A stretch of DNA of 34,302 nucleotides. Origin: Trachelipus rathkii (lineage: Eukaryota; Arthropoda; Malacostraca; Isopoda; Trachelipodidae). The position numbers and the translations under genes were made by a program. The notes beneath the pieces are model-generated. The model ran no database searches and was not told where the DNA came from. It worked only from the letters and a program-made list of their open reading frames with translations. The stretch's first letter is position 1. Each line of letters opens with the position of its first letter. Shown here one piece after another: positions 1 through 10,370 of the stretch. Location of the stretch: positions 1-34,302 of the forward strand of contig JABUQX010100232.1 in assembly GCA_015478945.1 (NCBI GenBank), read 5' to 3'.

Positions 1-1000
1 CCCCTAGGTGTTAGGTAACACTCTATTGATTTTCTACTGATTTTTTTTACTGCCCTTTAAGGGTAAAATGGGTTTAAATAAAAATTGTTAATAAAATTAC
101 TGTTTGAGTTTAAAGCAGTAAAAAGACTTCTATTTGAATTTGAGAAAATAAACAATGTAAAAAAATAAAAAATAACTAATCCCCTTTGGTGTTAGGTAAC
201 AACTCTGATTTGATTTTTACTGATTTACTGCTTTTAAGGTAATGTAAGTTGTTAATATAATAATTGAGTTAAAAGCAGTAAAAACTTAATGAGTTATAAG
301 CAGTTAAAGCAGTAAAACAAAAGTGGATAGCGTAATCCTTGTTGCTATGTAACTACCTCTATTGATTAAACTGATTTACTGCTTTTAAGTATGGAAATTT
401 TAATAAATATTTGAGTTAAAGCAGTAAAAAAGAACATATGAAGTAAGCAGGTAAAGCTGTAAACAAAAGCATACTATATTCCCCTTGTTGCTTCATGGTA
501 ACACTCTATTGATTTTTTCTACTGATTTTGACTGCTTTAAGGTATGGTAATTGTTAATAAATGAATGTGAGTTATAAAAGAGTAAACATATGATGTTAAG
601 CAGTAAAACATAGAAGTTAAAGACAGTAAAACAAATAGGCATACTAATCCCTTAGGTTTAGGTAACACCTCTATTGATTTACTGATTTCTGCTTTAAGGT
701 ATGTAATGTTATTAAATATGTGAGTTAAAGCGTATAACATTATGAGTTAAAAGAGCCAGTAAAAGCAGTAAAAACAAAAGTCATACTATTCTCCTTTTGC
801 TTATGTAGACATTCTCTATTTGATTTACTGATTTACTGCTTTAATGGGTATGTTATTTTAATAAATAGTGGTTAAAAGGCAGTAAATACACGTAATGAGT
901 TATCAGTAAAGCAGTAAACAAAAAGGCATTACTATTCGCCTTGTTGCTATGTAACCTCTATTGATTTACTGATTTGATTTAAAAATTGTGTAATTGTTAA
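1..1000. repeat. ~155-bp tandem satellite, about 6.3 noisy units
   Basis: The landmark ctctattgatt recurs near 21, 203, 356, 504, 668, 814 and 955, which gives a mean period of about 155 bp. Each unit contains an inverted pair: tttactgcttta early in the unit and taaagcagtaaa later. A single unit could therefore fold into a stem. The units differ mainly by single-base indels. The motif tttactgctta...agtaaaa also appears in the right arm of the mobile element near 16392-16424, so the satellite may derive from that arm or share an ancestor with it. No coding potential is seen. Confidence 0.85.
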
Positions 1001-1300
1001 TGTTTTAATAAAATTTCGTATCAATTGGTAGTATAAAAATGAATGACTCATAGTATATTTTTGAAAAGAATATTTTGAATAGTTTTATCATTGATATCAC
1101 AACTATGTTAATATTGTGTTAAATAATATAATAGGTCTGTAATGAGTTACAGTTTTAGGAACGCAAAAATGTTTTTAATAAAAATGTTTAAGATATGAAA
1201 TAAAAATGAATGATTCGTAGTATATATATTTTCAATTAGTGCTGGAAAATATTGCCCTGCGGGCGTCACGCGTTCGGCGGGTACGTCGGAAATATGGTTG
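1000..1300. other. AT-rich spacer with a short direct repeat and GC hairpin
   Basis: No gene is visible. A block reading ataaaaatgaatga followed by a tagtatat-type end occurs twice, near 1034-1060 and 1200-1228. It is followed by a small GC island (1255-1290) with the self-complementary gccctgcgggc. I cannot assign a function. Confidence 0.4.
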
Positions 1301-1490
1301 TTGTTGTGTGTGTGTGTGTGGGGGTGGGGGGTGTTTTATGCATAGTATGTGTTTATGTATTCGTAATTGGTGAATATCTGACTCTTGAGAAATGGTTATT
1401 CGTACACTAAAATATATTATTGTTAATTCCTTCTTCAGTGTGGTCGTGTTAGTGTGTGTGTGGGTGTGTGTGTGTATGTGTGTATGTGTA
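1298..1490. repeat. Two (GT)n-rich microsatellite patches
   Basis: GT/GGT runs lie at about 1300-1335 and 1448-1490, separated by about 110 bp of non-repetitive AT-rich sequence. The runs are interrupted, as are all simple repeats in this window. Confidence 0.8.
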
Positions 1491-1628
1491 TCGTTATATA
1501 TTATATATATATATATAATATATATACTATTATAGTATATATATATATATTATATATATAATATATTTATATTATATATATATTATATAATATTATATAT
1601 ATATGATTATATATTACTATATATATAT

Positions 1629-1666
<38 letters not shown>

Positions 1667-1760
1667 GTATTATATATTACTATATATATATTACTATTTA
1701 ATATTATATATTATATATATTTATATATTTATATATATATTAATATATATAAGTATGTGT
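1491..1760. repeat. (AT)n microsatellite block 1
   Basis: The block is nearly pure TA/ATAT with occasional extra T or A bases, typical of slipped or poorly resolved simple repeats. It contains no gene. Short GT runs near 1755-1775 close it. Confidence 0.9.
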
Positions 1761-1990
1761 GTGTGTGTTGTATGTGTGAATATGTCTGTGTAGGTTTATT
1801 AACGGAATCCTTCTCGCTAGATGTTTCATATATAGGAATGTCCCATTTTTATTGACACGTGTCTCATATGAAGAGTGTTTCACTTGTGAGGTGTGGAAGA
1901 AAGCCTTACTTATGAGGTGTGGAATGACTTGCAAGGATGGAATTACGTGGTTGTGACTATGATGTCTGTGTTTGAATACTTATACGAAAA
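1760..1990. other. Non-repetitive spacer
   Basis: About 230 bp between two AT blocks. Near 1868-1925 an imperfect duplication, gtgtttcacttgtgaggtgtgg then ttacttatgaggtgtgg, suggests a decayed short tandem repeat. A 64-codon minus-strand frame here shows no recognisable domain and is probably chance. Confidence 0.35.
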
Positions 1991-1994
1991 AACT

Positions 1995-2323
1995 TTTTAT
2001 TTGTATATATATATATATATATTTTATATATAATATATATATATATTATATATATATATATATTTATTATTATATATAGATATATATATATATAATATAT
2101 ATATATAATTATATATATAAATATATATAATATATAGTATTATATATATATATATTATATATATATTATATTATTATATATATATATATATATCTATATA
2201 TATATATATTAATATATATATTATATTATATCTATTAATATATATATAATATTATAATTATATATATAATATATATATTATATTATAATATATATATCTA
2301 TATATATATATATAATTAATATT

Positions 2324-2354
<31 letters not shown>

Positions 2355-2385
2355 CTATATTATATTATATATATATATATAACAT
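1995..2385. repeat. (AT)n microsatellite block 2
   Basis: About 390 bp of TA-rich simple repeat, interrupted only by isolated single bases. It holds no gene or recognisable promoter. Confidence 0.9.
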
Positions 2386-2643
2386 TTAGTGGAGTAAAAA
2401 GACTCGAGTTTTATATTTGAACGTAATGAAAAATTAAAATAAAATTTTTGAAGTATGCCCTTAATATACTTTTAGCTCAATCGGGTTTAGGTCAAAGTAA
2501 GAGGTAAAAGGATCGAATCTATTTCCTCTAATATTCGTTTTAAATATTCGAAGTTTGTAAATTAACATAAAAAATATTTTATTAGTTGGGTATCATATCA
2601 TATATACTGATAACAAAGATATATATATAATATCTAATATATA

Positions 2644-2699
<56 letters not shown>

Positions 2700-2960
2700 T
2701 ATATATATACTATATATATATATATATATATATTATATTATATTAATAAGGGATAAAAACTGTTTCATTATAAAATAAATATAATTAATAATTCATGAAA
2801 AACATCAAAACATAATATTTGTACCTTTGACGAACATAAAATTATTAAGAGAATATGTTGACTATTAGGATTCCATTTGATAAGATATTGTATTTAGGCC
2901 TAATGATAGATACCTGTTTGTGACGTCATATGGAATAACATTTGTAAATATGGAAACTAT
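2386..2960. repeat. AT-rich spacer containing (AT)n block 3
   Basis: The core, 2620-2745, is TA simple repeat. The flanks at 2386-2620 and 2750-2960 are AT-rich single-copy-like DNA with no open frame of interest and no recognised element. Confidence 0.7.
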
Positions 2961-2968
2961 GTGAAATA

Positions 2969-3262
2969 TTACGAACTAAAAAATGGCGCCATAAACGTAG
3001 CTGAGCTATAGAAGAAAAAACGAAAACGCGACAAAAAAGATGATCGGCGCGAAAACGAAAACGCGGAAAAAGACGATCCGGAGCGGGCTGGCTGGGGACT
3101 TGCGTCCGGTCCTGCGGTTTGCGAAAACGCGTCGTCGACCCACGGAGACCCCCCTAAGGGGCCAAAAACCCCGAAAAAAACACCCATGAACGTACGTGAA
3201 TATTTAAAAAATATCCACCTGACCAGCGATTGTGGCTCATCGCTGGTCAGGTGGTCTCCCAC
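2969..3262 (-). other. GC-rich island with an unassigned 97-codon open frame
   Basis: A GC-rich block stands out sharply from AT-rich surroundings. The minus strand is open for 97 codons with Ser/Phe/Arg-rich composition. No family or domain is recognised. The plus strand carries the repeated word gaaaacgcg or a close variant near 3020, 3050 and 3122, which suggests a low-complexity or transposon-derived segment rather than a gene. An uninterrupted frame across the whole island is slightly unusual here, because most real coding segments in this window are broken by indels. It could be a remnant of a DNA transposon end, since a perfect hairpin sits at its right edge. Confidence 0.25.
3215..3254. 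repeat. Perfect 16-bp inverted repeat (hairpin), 8-nt loop
   Basis: ccacctgaccagcgat at 3215-3230 is the exact reverse complement of 3239-3254, with tgtggctc between them. A perfect 16-bp stem is striking where most repeats have indels. It may be a transposon end, a structured RNA stem or a small palindromic insertion. No neighbouring sequence decides between these. Confidence 0.9.
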
Positions 3263-3379
3263 CCCACACTTTATGTAACCTTACTACTGTCATTTATAAA
3301 CATTCATTTTCAACATCATAACCTTGAAAGTTTTGTATGAGAAAATTAATTATTTTATAAGTGTAAATGGAGAAGGAAT

Positions 3380-3620
3380 TACAAATAGGAGCCTGAGCCG
3401 GAGCCGAGCAATTTTAAAATGCAAGAGCCGGAGCTGCATTCGAAACTGAGTAATTAATAAAATGCTGGGGCCGGACCCGGAGTCGGATAATTTAAATGCT
3501 AGAGTCGGGGTCGAGTCGGAGTCGGAGTGGAGTCGGGAGTCGGTAGTGGAGGCCGGGTAATTTTTAAAATGAATCGGAGCCGGAACCGAAGTCGGAGCCG
3601 GAAAATATTTACCGCTCCGC
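3380..3620. repeat. GAGCCG/GAGTCG minisatellite
   Basis: Imperfect repetitions of gagccggagccg and gagtcggagtcg alternate with short AT words such as aattttaaaatg. Clusters of this kind (reverse strand CGGCTCCGACTCC) are often seen as subterminal or internal repeats of invertebrate DNA transposons. I cannot see transposon ends or a transposase here, so only the repeat itself is claimed. Confidence 0.7.
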
Positions 3621-4742
3621 AGCCTGGTTAAAAGAGTTGCAAGTTGTTAATATATTCAAATTAGAATTAAATTTCTAATATTTTGACCATATTTCAGTTG
3701 GACATTCACTTAATCTTACAAAAAAAAAAAAAAAAAGGAAGATATCTAGACATTTACCGTCATTAATAAGACATTGTTTTTCAACCTGTTGTCAATCAAT
3801 GGGTGTTTTCCCTAATTTAAAAAAAGTTACGAGAATTTGGCAATGTTAATGATATATCCAATTGCATTCAAGCGTTTAAATTATTTTTCTCACCCATGTT
3901 TCAGTACCTACTCTTGGTCCTAAAAAAAAAAAAAACAAAAAAAAAAAATGTTGCCCTCATGTAAAAAGCTACAAGAGTTGCACTGTTTAATGGAATTTCA
4001 TACTGGCACTCAAGCATTCCATTTTTTTACCATTATTTCAAGAATTACTATGGATCCTACAAAAAATGGGATACATACAGATATGTTGGCCATCTTTAGT
4101 TGGACACTGTCTTTTTACCTGTAGTTAAATCAAAGTCTTTTTGCCCTTCATGTAAAAAGTACCATAGTTTTTCAATGTTAAAGTTACTCATTTGGCATTA
4201 TATGGATTCATTTTTTTTACCTTTAATTTCAGGAAACTACTTATGGGTCCTTCCAAAACGGAGGTATCAGACATGTGGCTCATCTTCAATTAGACAATGT
4301 CTTTCAATCTTTAGTCAAATTAAAAACTGTTGTCCCTCATGTAAAAAGTTACAACACTTGCAGTGTTGTTGTTATATCCAAATTGGCATTTAAAAATTCC
4401 ATTTTCTCACCATCTATTTCAGAAACTACTATGGGTCCTTAAAAAAACGGTTTTGATTTCCAGGCAATATTGATCCTAATTGGTAGGACATTGCTCTCAA
4501 CCTGTAGTCAAATCAAAGACTGTTGCCTCTCATGCAAAAAGTTTCTCAAGAGTTGCAAGTTAAATGGTATGTCAAAATTGACACTCGATACTCTAGCATT
4601 ATATTTTTAGCCATATTTTCAGGACTACTATGAGTCCTATAAAAAATATAGAATTTAGACATATTGGACTTCATCAGTGGCACGTTTTAACTGTGTCTAT
4701 CAATGCATTCAAAATTCAATATTATTTAACCCATATTTCAGG

Positions 4743-4799
<57 letters not shown>

Positions 4800-5345
4800 A
4801 GATATCCAGACTATTTTCTCTATTTTTAGTTGGACTCTGTCTTTCAACCTGCAGTCAAATCAAAGAATGTTGCGCTTCATGTAGAAGTTACAAGAGTTGC
4901 AATGTTTTGCGTATATTAAAATTGGCGTTAAGCTTCCATTTTTTTTTTACTTTTATTTCAGACCATTTTAACTTAAAGAATTTAAGGAAGCTGTTGTTTT
5001 GGCCCTTTCAGTAGTACAATACAACCGACTTTCAACCTGTTATCAAATTAAAAACTGTTGCCTCTCATTTGAAAAGTTAAAAGAATTGCAATTTTAATGG
5101 TATATCAAAATTGGCATTCTGGCAATCCATTTTTTTACCCATATTTCAGGAACTACTATGGGTCCTATAAAAAGACGGAAACTATTTAGACATGTTGGCA
5201 TTCATCAGTAGGACACTGTTTTTGAATCTGTAGTCAAATCAAAAACTATTGTCCCTCATTTTAAAAGTTGCAAGAGTTGCAATGTTTATAGTATATCCAA
5301 ATTGACATTCAAAAATTTCAATATTTTGACCCATATTTCAGGACT
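3620..5345. repeat. ~190-bp tandem satellite, about 9 units
   Basis: The word atttcag or a variant recurs near 3691, 3898, 4035, 4226, 4416, 4615, 4735, 4955, 5143 and 5335, so the usual spacing is 188-207 bp. Two units are short (about 120 and 137 bp) and one is long (220 bp). Shared unit landmarks in order are a pyrimidine tract with atttcagga, actactatgggtcct, ttggacactgtctttcaacc, gtagtcaaatcaaa, ctgttgcccctcatg, aaaagttacaagagttgcaatg and ccaaattggcattcaa. Short open frames inside it are chance. An A homopolymer interrupts the array. Confidence 0.85.
4743..4796. repeat. A homopolymer of more than 50 bases
   Basis: An uninterrupted A run sits directly after the atttcagg landmark of a satellite unit. 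The short unit before it (4615-4735) suggests that part of a unit was lost or replaced. It could be a retroposed poly(A) tail or an assembly or basecalling artefact. A similar but shorter A-rich run lies at 3922-3950 next to the other short unit. Confidence 0.85.
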
Positions 5346-6360
5346 GAATTGCCCTTTCATGCACTTTGCGCACTCTGGAGACCGTACACGACTGAGCAGC
5401 ATTTATTTATTCTTATTTATTTGTAAACACAATAGAAGTATTACCTCAAATTCGACTAGTTTGCAGTACCAAAATGTCAATAATGTCTCCTCTTAGAAGG
5501 AGGGATCTGATGGTGTGAAATACTGAAAACATTGAGCATAATACAAAAATAATGGGGCCAAAATAATCCATTGAAGAAAGAGTTTAACATTATGACGCCA
5601 AGGGCAATATTTCAAAAAAAGTTTAGTAATTTGTGTTCATCTGTAACATGATTAGAAACACGAGTGGAAGTTTCTTTAACGGCCCAAGTTTGCAGAGGTT
5701 AGGGAATTGTTTGGCAAGCTCATCAGCTTCTTCTTTACAAATACAGGCAAAGCACTGGCGGTGATGAACCCCACGTAATAATCAGCATAGATGACTAATG
5801 TTTAGGGTCAGATGAAGAAGCAGAAGTGTCTCCTATCTCGTAAGACTTGATTGCGCGAGTATGCCCCAGCACCCCACTGCTGAGCCTCAATCCCCCCAGT
5901 ATCACCGAGCCATTAGGAAAACTGTACTTGCTAAAGTTGGACGCAATATACAACTATCATGTTCGGCACTGAATTGTCACAGAAACGACGCCTACTTTAC
6001 TTTGAATACTCAAATTAGAGCTATGCAAACAATAATAGGGAACAGGCGGAGGTTTTTCTTTGTTTGTTCCAGTGCATTTAACATCTGTAGCTCAGTTAAA
6101 TACAATGAATTGATAGTTAATTAAAAGAAATAATTAAGGAGAATTATTAAATCAATCATTAACTCTAAAGCTGGACAATAAATAATCAAGCGAAATAACA
6201 CAAACAAGTCCATGCACTACGGGAACATGGTATCTAATATCGCCTCATAAGACCAATCAATATTAGAAGAAAAGTGTAAGTAAATAGTCTAATTTAAATA
6301 TTTCATATAATACAAAATAAATACAATAGACTACCTTGCTCTTCCTAGTGATGCACATTT
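5345..6360. other. Unassigned spacer with a possible decayed coding segment
   Basis: About 1 kb with mixed composition and no recognised element. On the minus strand, roughly 5612-5782, about 55 codons are open. They contain a Cys cluster (CFACIC) followed by an acidic/hydrophobic segment with KEEADELAK, which reads more like protein than chance. On the plus strand, 5861-6124 is open for 87 codons without recognisable features. Neither can be assigned to a family. Both could be relics of an unrelated transposon. Confidence 0.25.
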
Positions 6361-6635
6361 CAGAGCTATAAATATTTAGTGATGCATATATTATATAATA
6401 ACACTTCATATATATCATATACTATATAATATATTACTATTATAGCTATATATATATATACTAAGACACCCTACAATCCCACCATTATATATATAAACAA
6501 GATATAAAAGATATATATATAGAATATATATATATACTAATATAATAAGTTTTATATATATATCACCACAACTATAATATAATATACGATATTATCTATA
6601 AGTAATTAATATATATATAATTAGTATAAGGAAGC
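6360..6635. repeat. (AT)n-rich block abutting the left arm of copy 1
   Basis: Degenerate TATA repeat mixed with single C and A bases. The outer end of the left arm begins immediately after it. The outer end of the right arm also stops at an AT repeat (from 18556), so copy 1 sits exactly between two AT-rich blocks. Confidence 0.75.
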
Positions 6636-7349
6636 ACGAAGACCAACTAGACGCAATCAGGCCGGAAGTTGCACACGATGTATTGCACTGCAAGTGCAAT
6701 GTGCAAGCAACACAAATACATGCAACATGGTTTTTCAAGGTTGAGACGTGTCAAGGTGAGCGGTTTCAAGGCTCGATGAGCCGAATTTAGCGATACATCA
6801 CAACAACAGCTCAGCACATATTTGAGCCTGAACTCAAGATTTAACCCAAAGGGGGGCGGACCGCCCCAAATGGGCTTATTTAGTTCCTAACGAGGTTTAA
6901 AATGATCGACTGATATTTTTGATGTCATAATACACATCATCACATCGTGATCGGATTACCCCTCAATCGAATCTTTAAATCGTCTTCGTTCACATGCTCT
7001 GGTGTCCATTTTAGCACTGAAAATGTAATCGAATAAGAAAAATAATCCAATAATTACAGCAAGCGATTATCAGCTGTAAGTCAATCGACAACATTTCCGT
7101 CACGGCCACCCTTTTCAGAAGAAGGAATGAGGTATCGGTCTGAAACTGGAATATAATATATATTATGCTGATAAACTGATCACTAATGCGATTGGTGCCC
7201 ACATAGGTACCCTAGGGGGTCTGCACTCACCCACCCCCCGAGAGCGTAAATAAGGCCTCGTTATAGACCTTGTGGCTTTTCGAACAAGACCAGCGAATGA
7301 GTTAGGTCACGCTATCATACGGACCAGCGTGTTCGATGCGAGTGAGAGA

Positions 7350-7386
7350 GAGAGCGCGCGCGCGCTCGCGCGCCGCGCGCGCGCAT
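7350..7386. repeat. (GC)n run in arm
   Basis: An alternating purine-pyrimidine gcgcgcgcgcgctcgcgcg run follows a (GA)n stretch. The right arm has the matching run at 17777-17800. Such runs are prone to Z-DNA or cruciform formation. The corresponding zone of copy 2 lacks an obvious equivalent. Confidence 0.75.
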
Positions 7387-7436
7387 GCATACACACCACA
7401 CGACTATTATCATATTTATTACAGACGTCGAAGAGA

Positions 7437-7682
7437 GTGATCTCCCCAGAAGGGGAATCAGTCTGAGTTGTGTTTAAACCCCCCGCGTCTCCTTCTGCGA
7501 TTTCCGAGTCACCGCACCGCACCGGTCCGTACCAACACAACATCCCGAACCGCGCCGCTGCTCCGACATATCTCATATAAGGTTAGAGTTCGTAATCAAC
7601 TAAACATTGGAGGGTTTAATGATCGATGTACCCCAATTCGATAACGAAGTACGTCCCCGTGGGGATCCCCCGAAGGGACCCC
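7437..7682. other. GC-rich hairpin and CCGCACCG zone of left arm 1
   Basis: Short stems with small loops: ccccagaagggg (7444-7455), tccccgtgggga (7654-7665) and ggggatcccccgaagggacccc-type pairing (7661-7682). Between them (7505-7560) are repeated CCGCACCG-like words. The equivalent zones are at 17460-17720 (inverted) and 23640-23870. Retention of pairing in all three arms argues for selection on structure, or for a shared recent origin. Confidence 0.6.
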
Positions 7683-7950
7683 ACCCCTCTTAAAAATCGA
7701 AATGGGTCGATAATGTGCCGAATTGGATGTGAGGCTATATGATGACGCAGAACTGCGCGTGGAGACCGAAATACGTCCTATGACGTCTCGACCCCCCTGG
7801 AAGGAGGACGCCGCCCCCTACAAAAAAATAAAATCGATCATAAAAGACGAAACTCAGAGAAGTTGAAGCGAGGACGGAGGCTGACCTCGATTCGAACCGG
7901 AGTCGAATTGGAATCGTGTCAGAATCAGGGACCACCGAGGGGTCCCCCTT

Positions 7951-8075
7951 GAAAAGAAGAAAAGACGAGAATGCAGGAATGCAAAACAGCAGAAGGAGAG
8001 AAAGAAAAAGAAGAGAGAAGGAAGAAGAAAAAGGAGAAAGGAGGCAAAGGAAGAAGAAAAAGAAGGAGTCTGAGA
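7951..8075. repeat. Polypurine tract in left arm 1
   Basis: About 125 bp, almost entirely A and G on the plus strand (aaaaagaagagagaaggaag and similar). The matching tract is on the minus strand at 17057-17155 and on the plus strand at 24192-24345. It generates meaningless Lys/Arg/Glu-rich frames on one strand and Ser/Phe-rich frames on the other. Confidence 0.8.
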
Positions 8076-8259
8076 GAATTCAGAGTTAGTCGTGGCACGT
8101 GCTGGAGCCCGGCGTTTCGCCGACTAGTAATACATTCATTAATAATACAATATCCATTATGCACACATAACTGGCATCTTCTAACCATGTACATCGTCGA
8201 TATTCATAGTTGCTCAGAAATGCAAAATAACCTTTATTTATAAACTGTTTGAAGACGCA

Positions 8260-8690
8260 AACATTCTATTTTCAAATCGTCAATTTCCATTTATAACCGT
8301 TACTAATTCATAATATATTTTTCTAACAATTTTTTTATACATATATCCTGTCTTACTATTTTTTAATAAGTTTTAATTGAGAAAAATAAATTAAATTAAT
8401 TTAAATTTTTAATTTTATTGTTTCTTTTACTTCAATTCATTTTTTCTAACTTTATTTTTATTTTTTATTTTTAGTTTTATCCTTCATCTTTTTTTTTTAT
8501 TTCATTTATTCTTGTAATTGCATTTTTTGAAAGTTTTATTTCTACTTTACACACGGTTAAAATATTTTATTTTGATTTTTAAATTTTCTTAACTTTTTAA
8601 ATTAATTATTTTGCTTCAGCATGATTTATATGAAATCTGTTAAGCATTTGTTTTGTAAGTTTTTTAACTTTTTCATGTATATACGTACAA
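8260..8690. repeat. T-rich tract in left arm 1
   Basis: About 430 bp of T-rich sequence with strong strand asymmetry. The counterparts are the A-rich 16440-16890 and 33880-34302 and the T-rich 24840-25160. In each arm the T-rich strand reads towards the interior of the element. Confidence 0.75.
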
Positions 8691-9663
8691 AATGTTACGT
8701 GTTTACATACCCTATAAACAAGTATAATCGACTAACATCAAACCGCACATCTCACTCACTCCTGTACAGGCAGTGACGATGAGCTAGGTTAGATCTATGA
8801 TCTATTGTATTAAGGTCAAATTTTTATAAAATTGTATTTACATACCAGAAGCAGTAAATCATTATAATCAAAACCACCATCCGCAGCATCACCCTCCTGA
8901 TCAGTTTTGCATCTGATTGATCTACATTGATTTCAAGTCACATTTCGAGTATCCTTTTTAATAACATAACTATAAAAATCCATAGTCTTAATACAAAAAT
9001 CAGCCGAGTATTTGAAAATGTACACTAAAGTATAAAAAATAATGAGGAAAAAGGTACAATGGTCTGTATTGCCAAAAAATAGCAACGGATAAACCAAGCA
9101 CCGTTAAGACGAATAAACTGCTAACTTAACAAAGTTCACTGCTTATAACACCAGTATAGAAACTAACATTACATGCAAACCGTAACCTATTCACACTACA
9201 AAGTTCCACACATAGCACCAGTAAAGAAACTAACATCACAGTCGAAACGAGCCTATTCGTACTTTTGAAGCTGTCTCTAACAATAGATCTAATTAGATAA
9301 ATAGGAACTATTACGGCAAAAATTACCACAACAATTGGGTTAATATTCATCAATGATCCGAACGAAGATATCTCTACACCGTAAAAGTAAAGGTTTCCAC
9401 ATCATTCAAAGCTAGACAGAACTAAGCAAAATAAGTCACGACAAATCTGACACACTAAAGCCAATCAACTGCTTCTAACAAAGTTCCATTACTTGACAAA
9501 CCAGTAAGTAACTACGCATACATGCAAAAACGTAACTATTCACACGTTTTCAAGCATTTCTACTATAATCAAAGTTAAATGTTACATTAACACGAGTAAT
9601 GTTTAAACAAAGATTTATCATGTCCGACAGTAACACTCATTGTAGATGAAAGGAACATGACAC

Positions 9664-9735
9664 CACACACACACACACACACACACCACACACAACACAC
9701 ACAACATAGTGGCACACACACACACACACACACAC
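9664..9735. repeat. (CA)n microsatellite in left arm 1
   Basis: CA repeats with scattered interruptions. Equivalents at the same arm position are (GT)n 15352-15432, (CA)n 26483-26545 and (GT)n 32612-32700. The repeat was therefore part of the ancestral arm rather than arising independently. Confidence 0.85.
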
Positions 9736-9949
9736 ATTACGCATTAGTAAACTACAGTAAAGTTTTTAGCCTTATCTCTTGAGGCTTAGCCCCCCTTCAG
9801 AAAATTCATCAACTCGAAACATAAATGAGTGTTCGTATCGTGTAACTCATTCTAGCATAAAGTGGGTGGCAATACTTACTCACTATTTATAAAAACAAAC
9901 GGGTAGGTTTGGCAACCAGTGCATCATAACGAGAGGTGAATGGTCACAC

Positions 9950-10020
9950 CTGTATAGATTTGGGAGCCGGTATATATAAAACGCGAGCTAAACTCGTTAG
10001 GGCTTCGTAATCAGGAGCCT
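9950..10020 (+). promoter_or_regulatory. Putative core promoter of the copy 1 polymerase gene
   Basis: Just inside the left arm, ctgtatagatttgggagcc (9950-9968) is followed by tatatataaaa (9971-9981) and an initiator-like tcaggagcctctacga starting at 10011. The same succession is found on the minus strand of copy 2: ctgtatagattgggagcc at 32388-32371, a TATA-like stretch at 32366-32353, and tcaagagcgctctacga from 32320. The TATA-to-initiator spacing is about 40 nt in both. That is slightly longer than the usual ~30, perhaps because of indels. Conservation outside the coding region supports a real RNA polymerase II promoter. Confidence 0.6.
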
Positions 10021-10092
10021 CTACGACAACACTTTAAACTCATTCTACCAGATCCTGTCTTGTATGCACATCCTAAGTTTATAATCTACAAC

Positions 10093-10129
10093 ATGAGGAT
10101 TTTTCCAAATCAATACTTATTCAGTGCTA
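10093..10129 (+). other. First coding exon (37 nt) of the copy 1 polymerase gene
   Basis: An ATG at 10093 opens a 37-nt segment that ends immediately before gtaaga (10130-10135). Copy 2 has an ATG at 32220 and an exon of exactly the same length (32220-32184), followed by gtaagt. Both begin ATG AGG and have the same splice phase. Equal length, equal phase and a conserved donor in two diverged copies are good evidence for a real start and first intron. Confidence 0.6.
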
Positions 10130-10296
10130 GTAAGATTTTTTCTCTTAATATATATATTTTCCATCATTTAAAAATAACATTGTAATACATCTAATCAATA
10201 ATTAACAACGTAAGTAATTAAAAACATCATTAATTAAAGAAATAAAGGCCACAACATAAATGCCTCACTCGTCAATAAAAAAATTATTCGTTCCAG

Positions 10297-10370
10297 AAAC
10301 GTTGAATACTACACTACTAATTTTGAGTAAAAAGCATCCTACGTGAAGTCATCATCCATGGGGAAAAAAG
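10297..10370 (+). other. Second exon of the copy 1 polymerase gene
   Basis: The segment is preceded by attattcgttccag (acceptor ending at 10296) and followed by a gtagtt donor at 10371. The copy 2 equivalent is 32012-31931 on the minus strand, with attctttccag before it and gtattg after. The shared word ttgagt(t)aaaaagcatcc lies inside both. In copy 2, joining in the phase set by exon 1 keeps the frame open for most of the exon. The next acceptor is ttatccag at 10511-10518 (copy 1) and ttattccattag, ending at 31707 (copy 2). Confidence 0.5.

Larger units (their letters stand above)
6640..9825. repeat. Left arm (long inverted repeat) of copy 1
   Basis: From outside to inside it holds an outer ~600 bp that matches the complement of 17950-18555; a GC-rich zone 7200-7700 with (GC)n, CCGCACCG words and short hairpins; a polypurine tract 7951-8075; a T-rich tract 8260-8690; about 950 bp of mixed sequence; a (CA)n run; and an inner word gaggcttagcccccctt. 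The same order is present, inverted, in the right arm and, in direct orientation, in 23545-26680. No intact gene was recognised within it. Confidence 0.85.

Noticed and set aside
1..5345. CRISPR array from the tandem repeats
   Set aside because: The whole units repeat, with no unique spacers between short constant repeats, and the context is eukaryotic. These are satellites.
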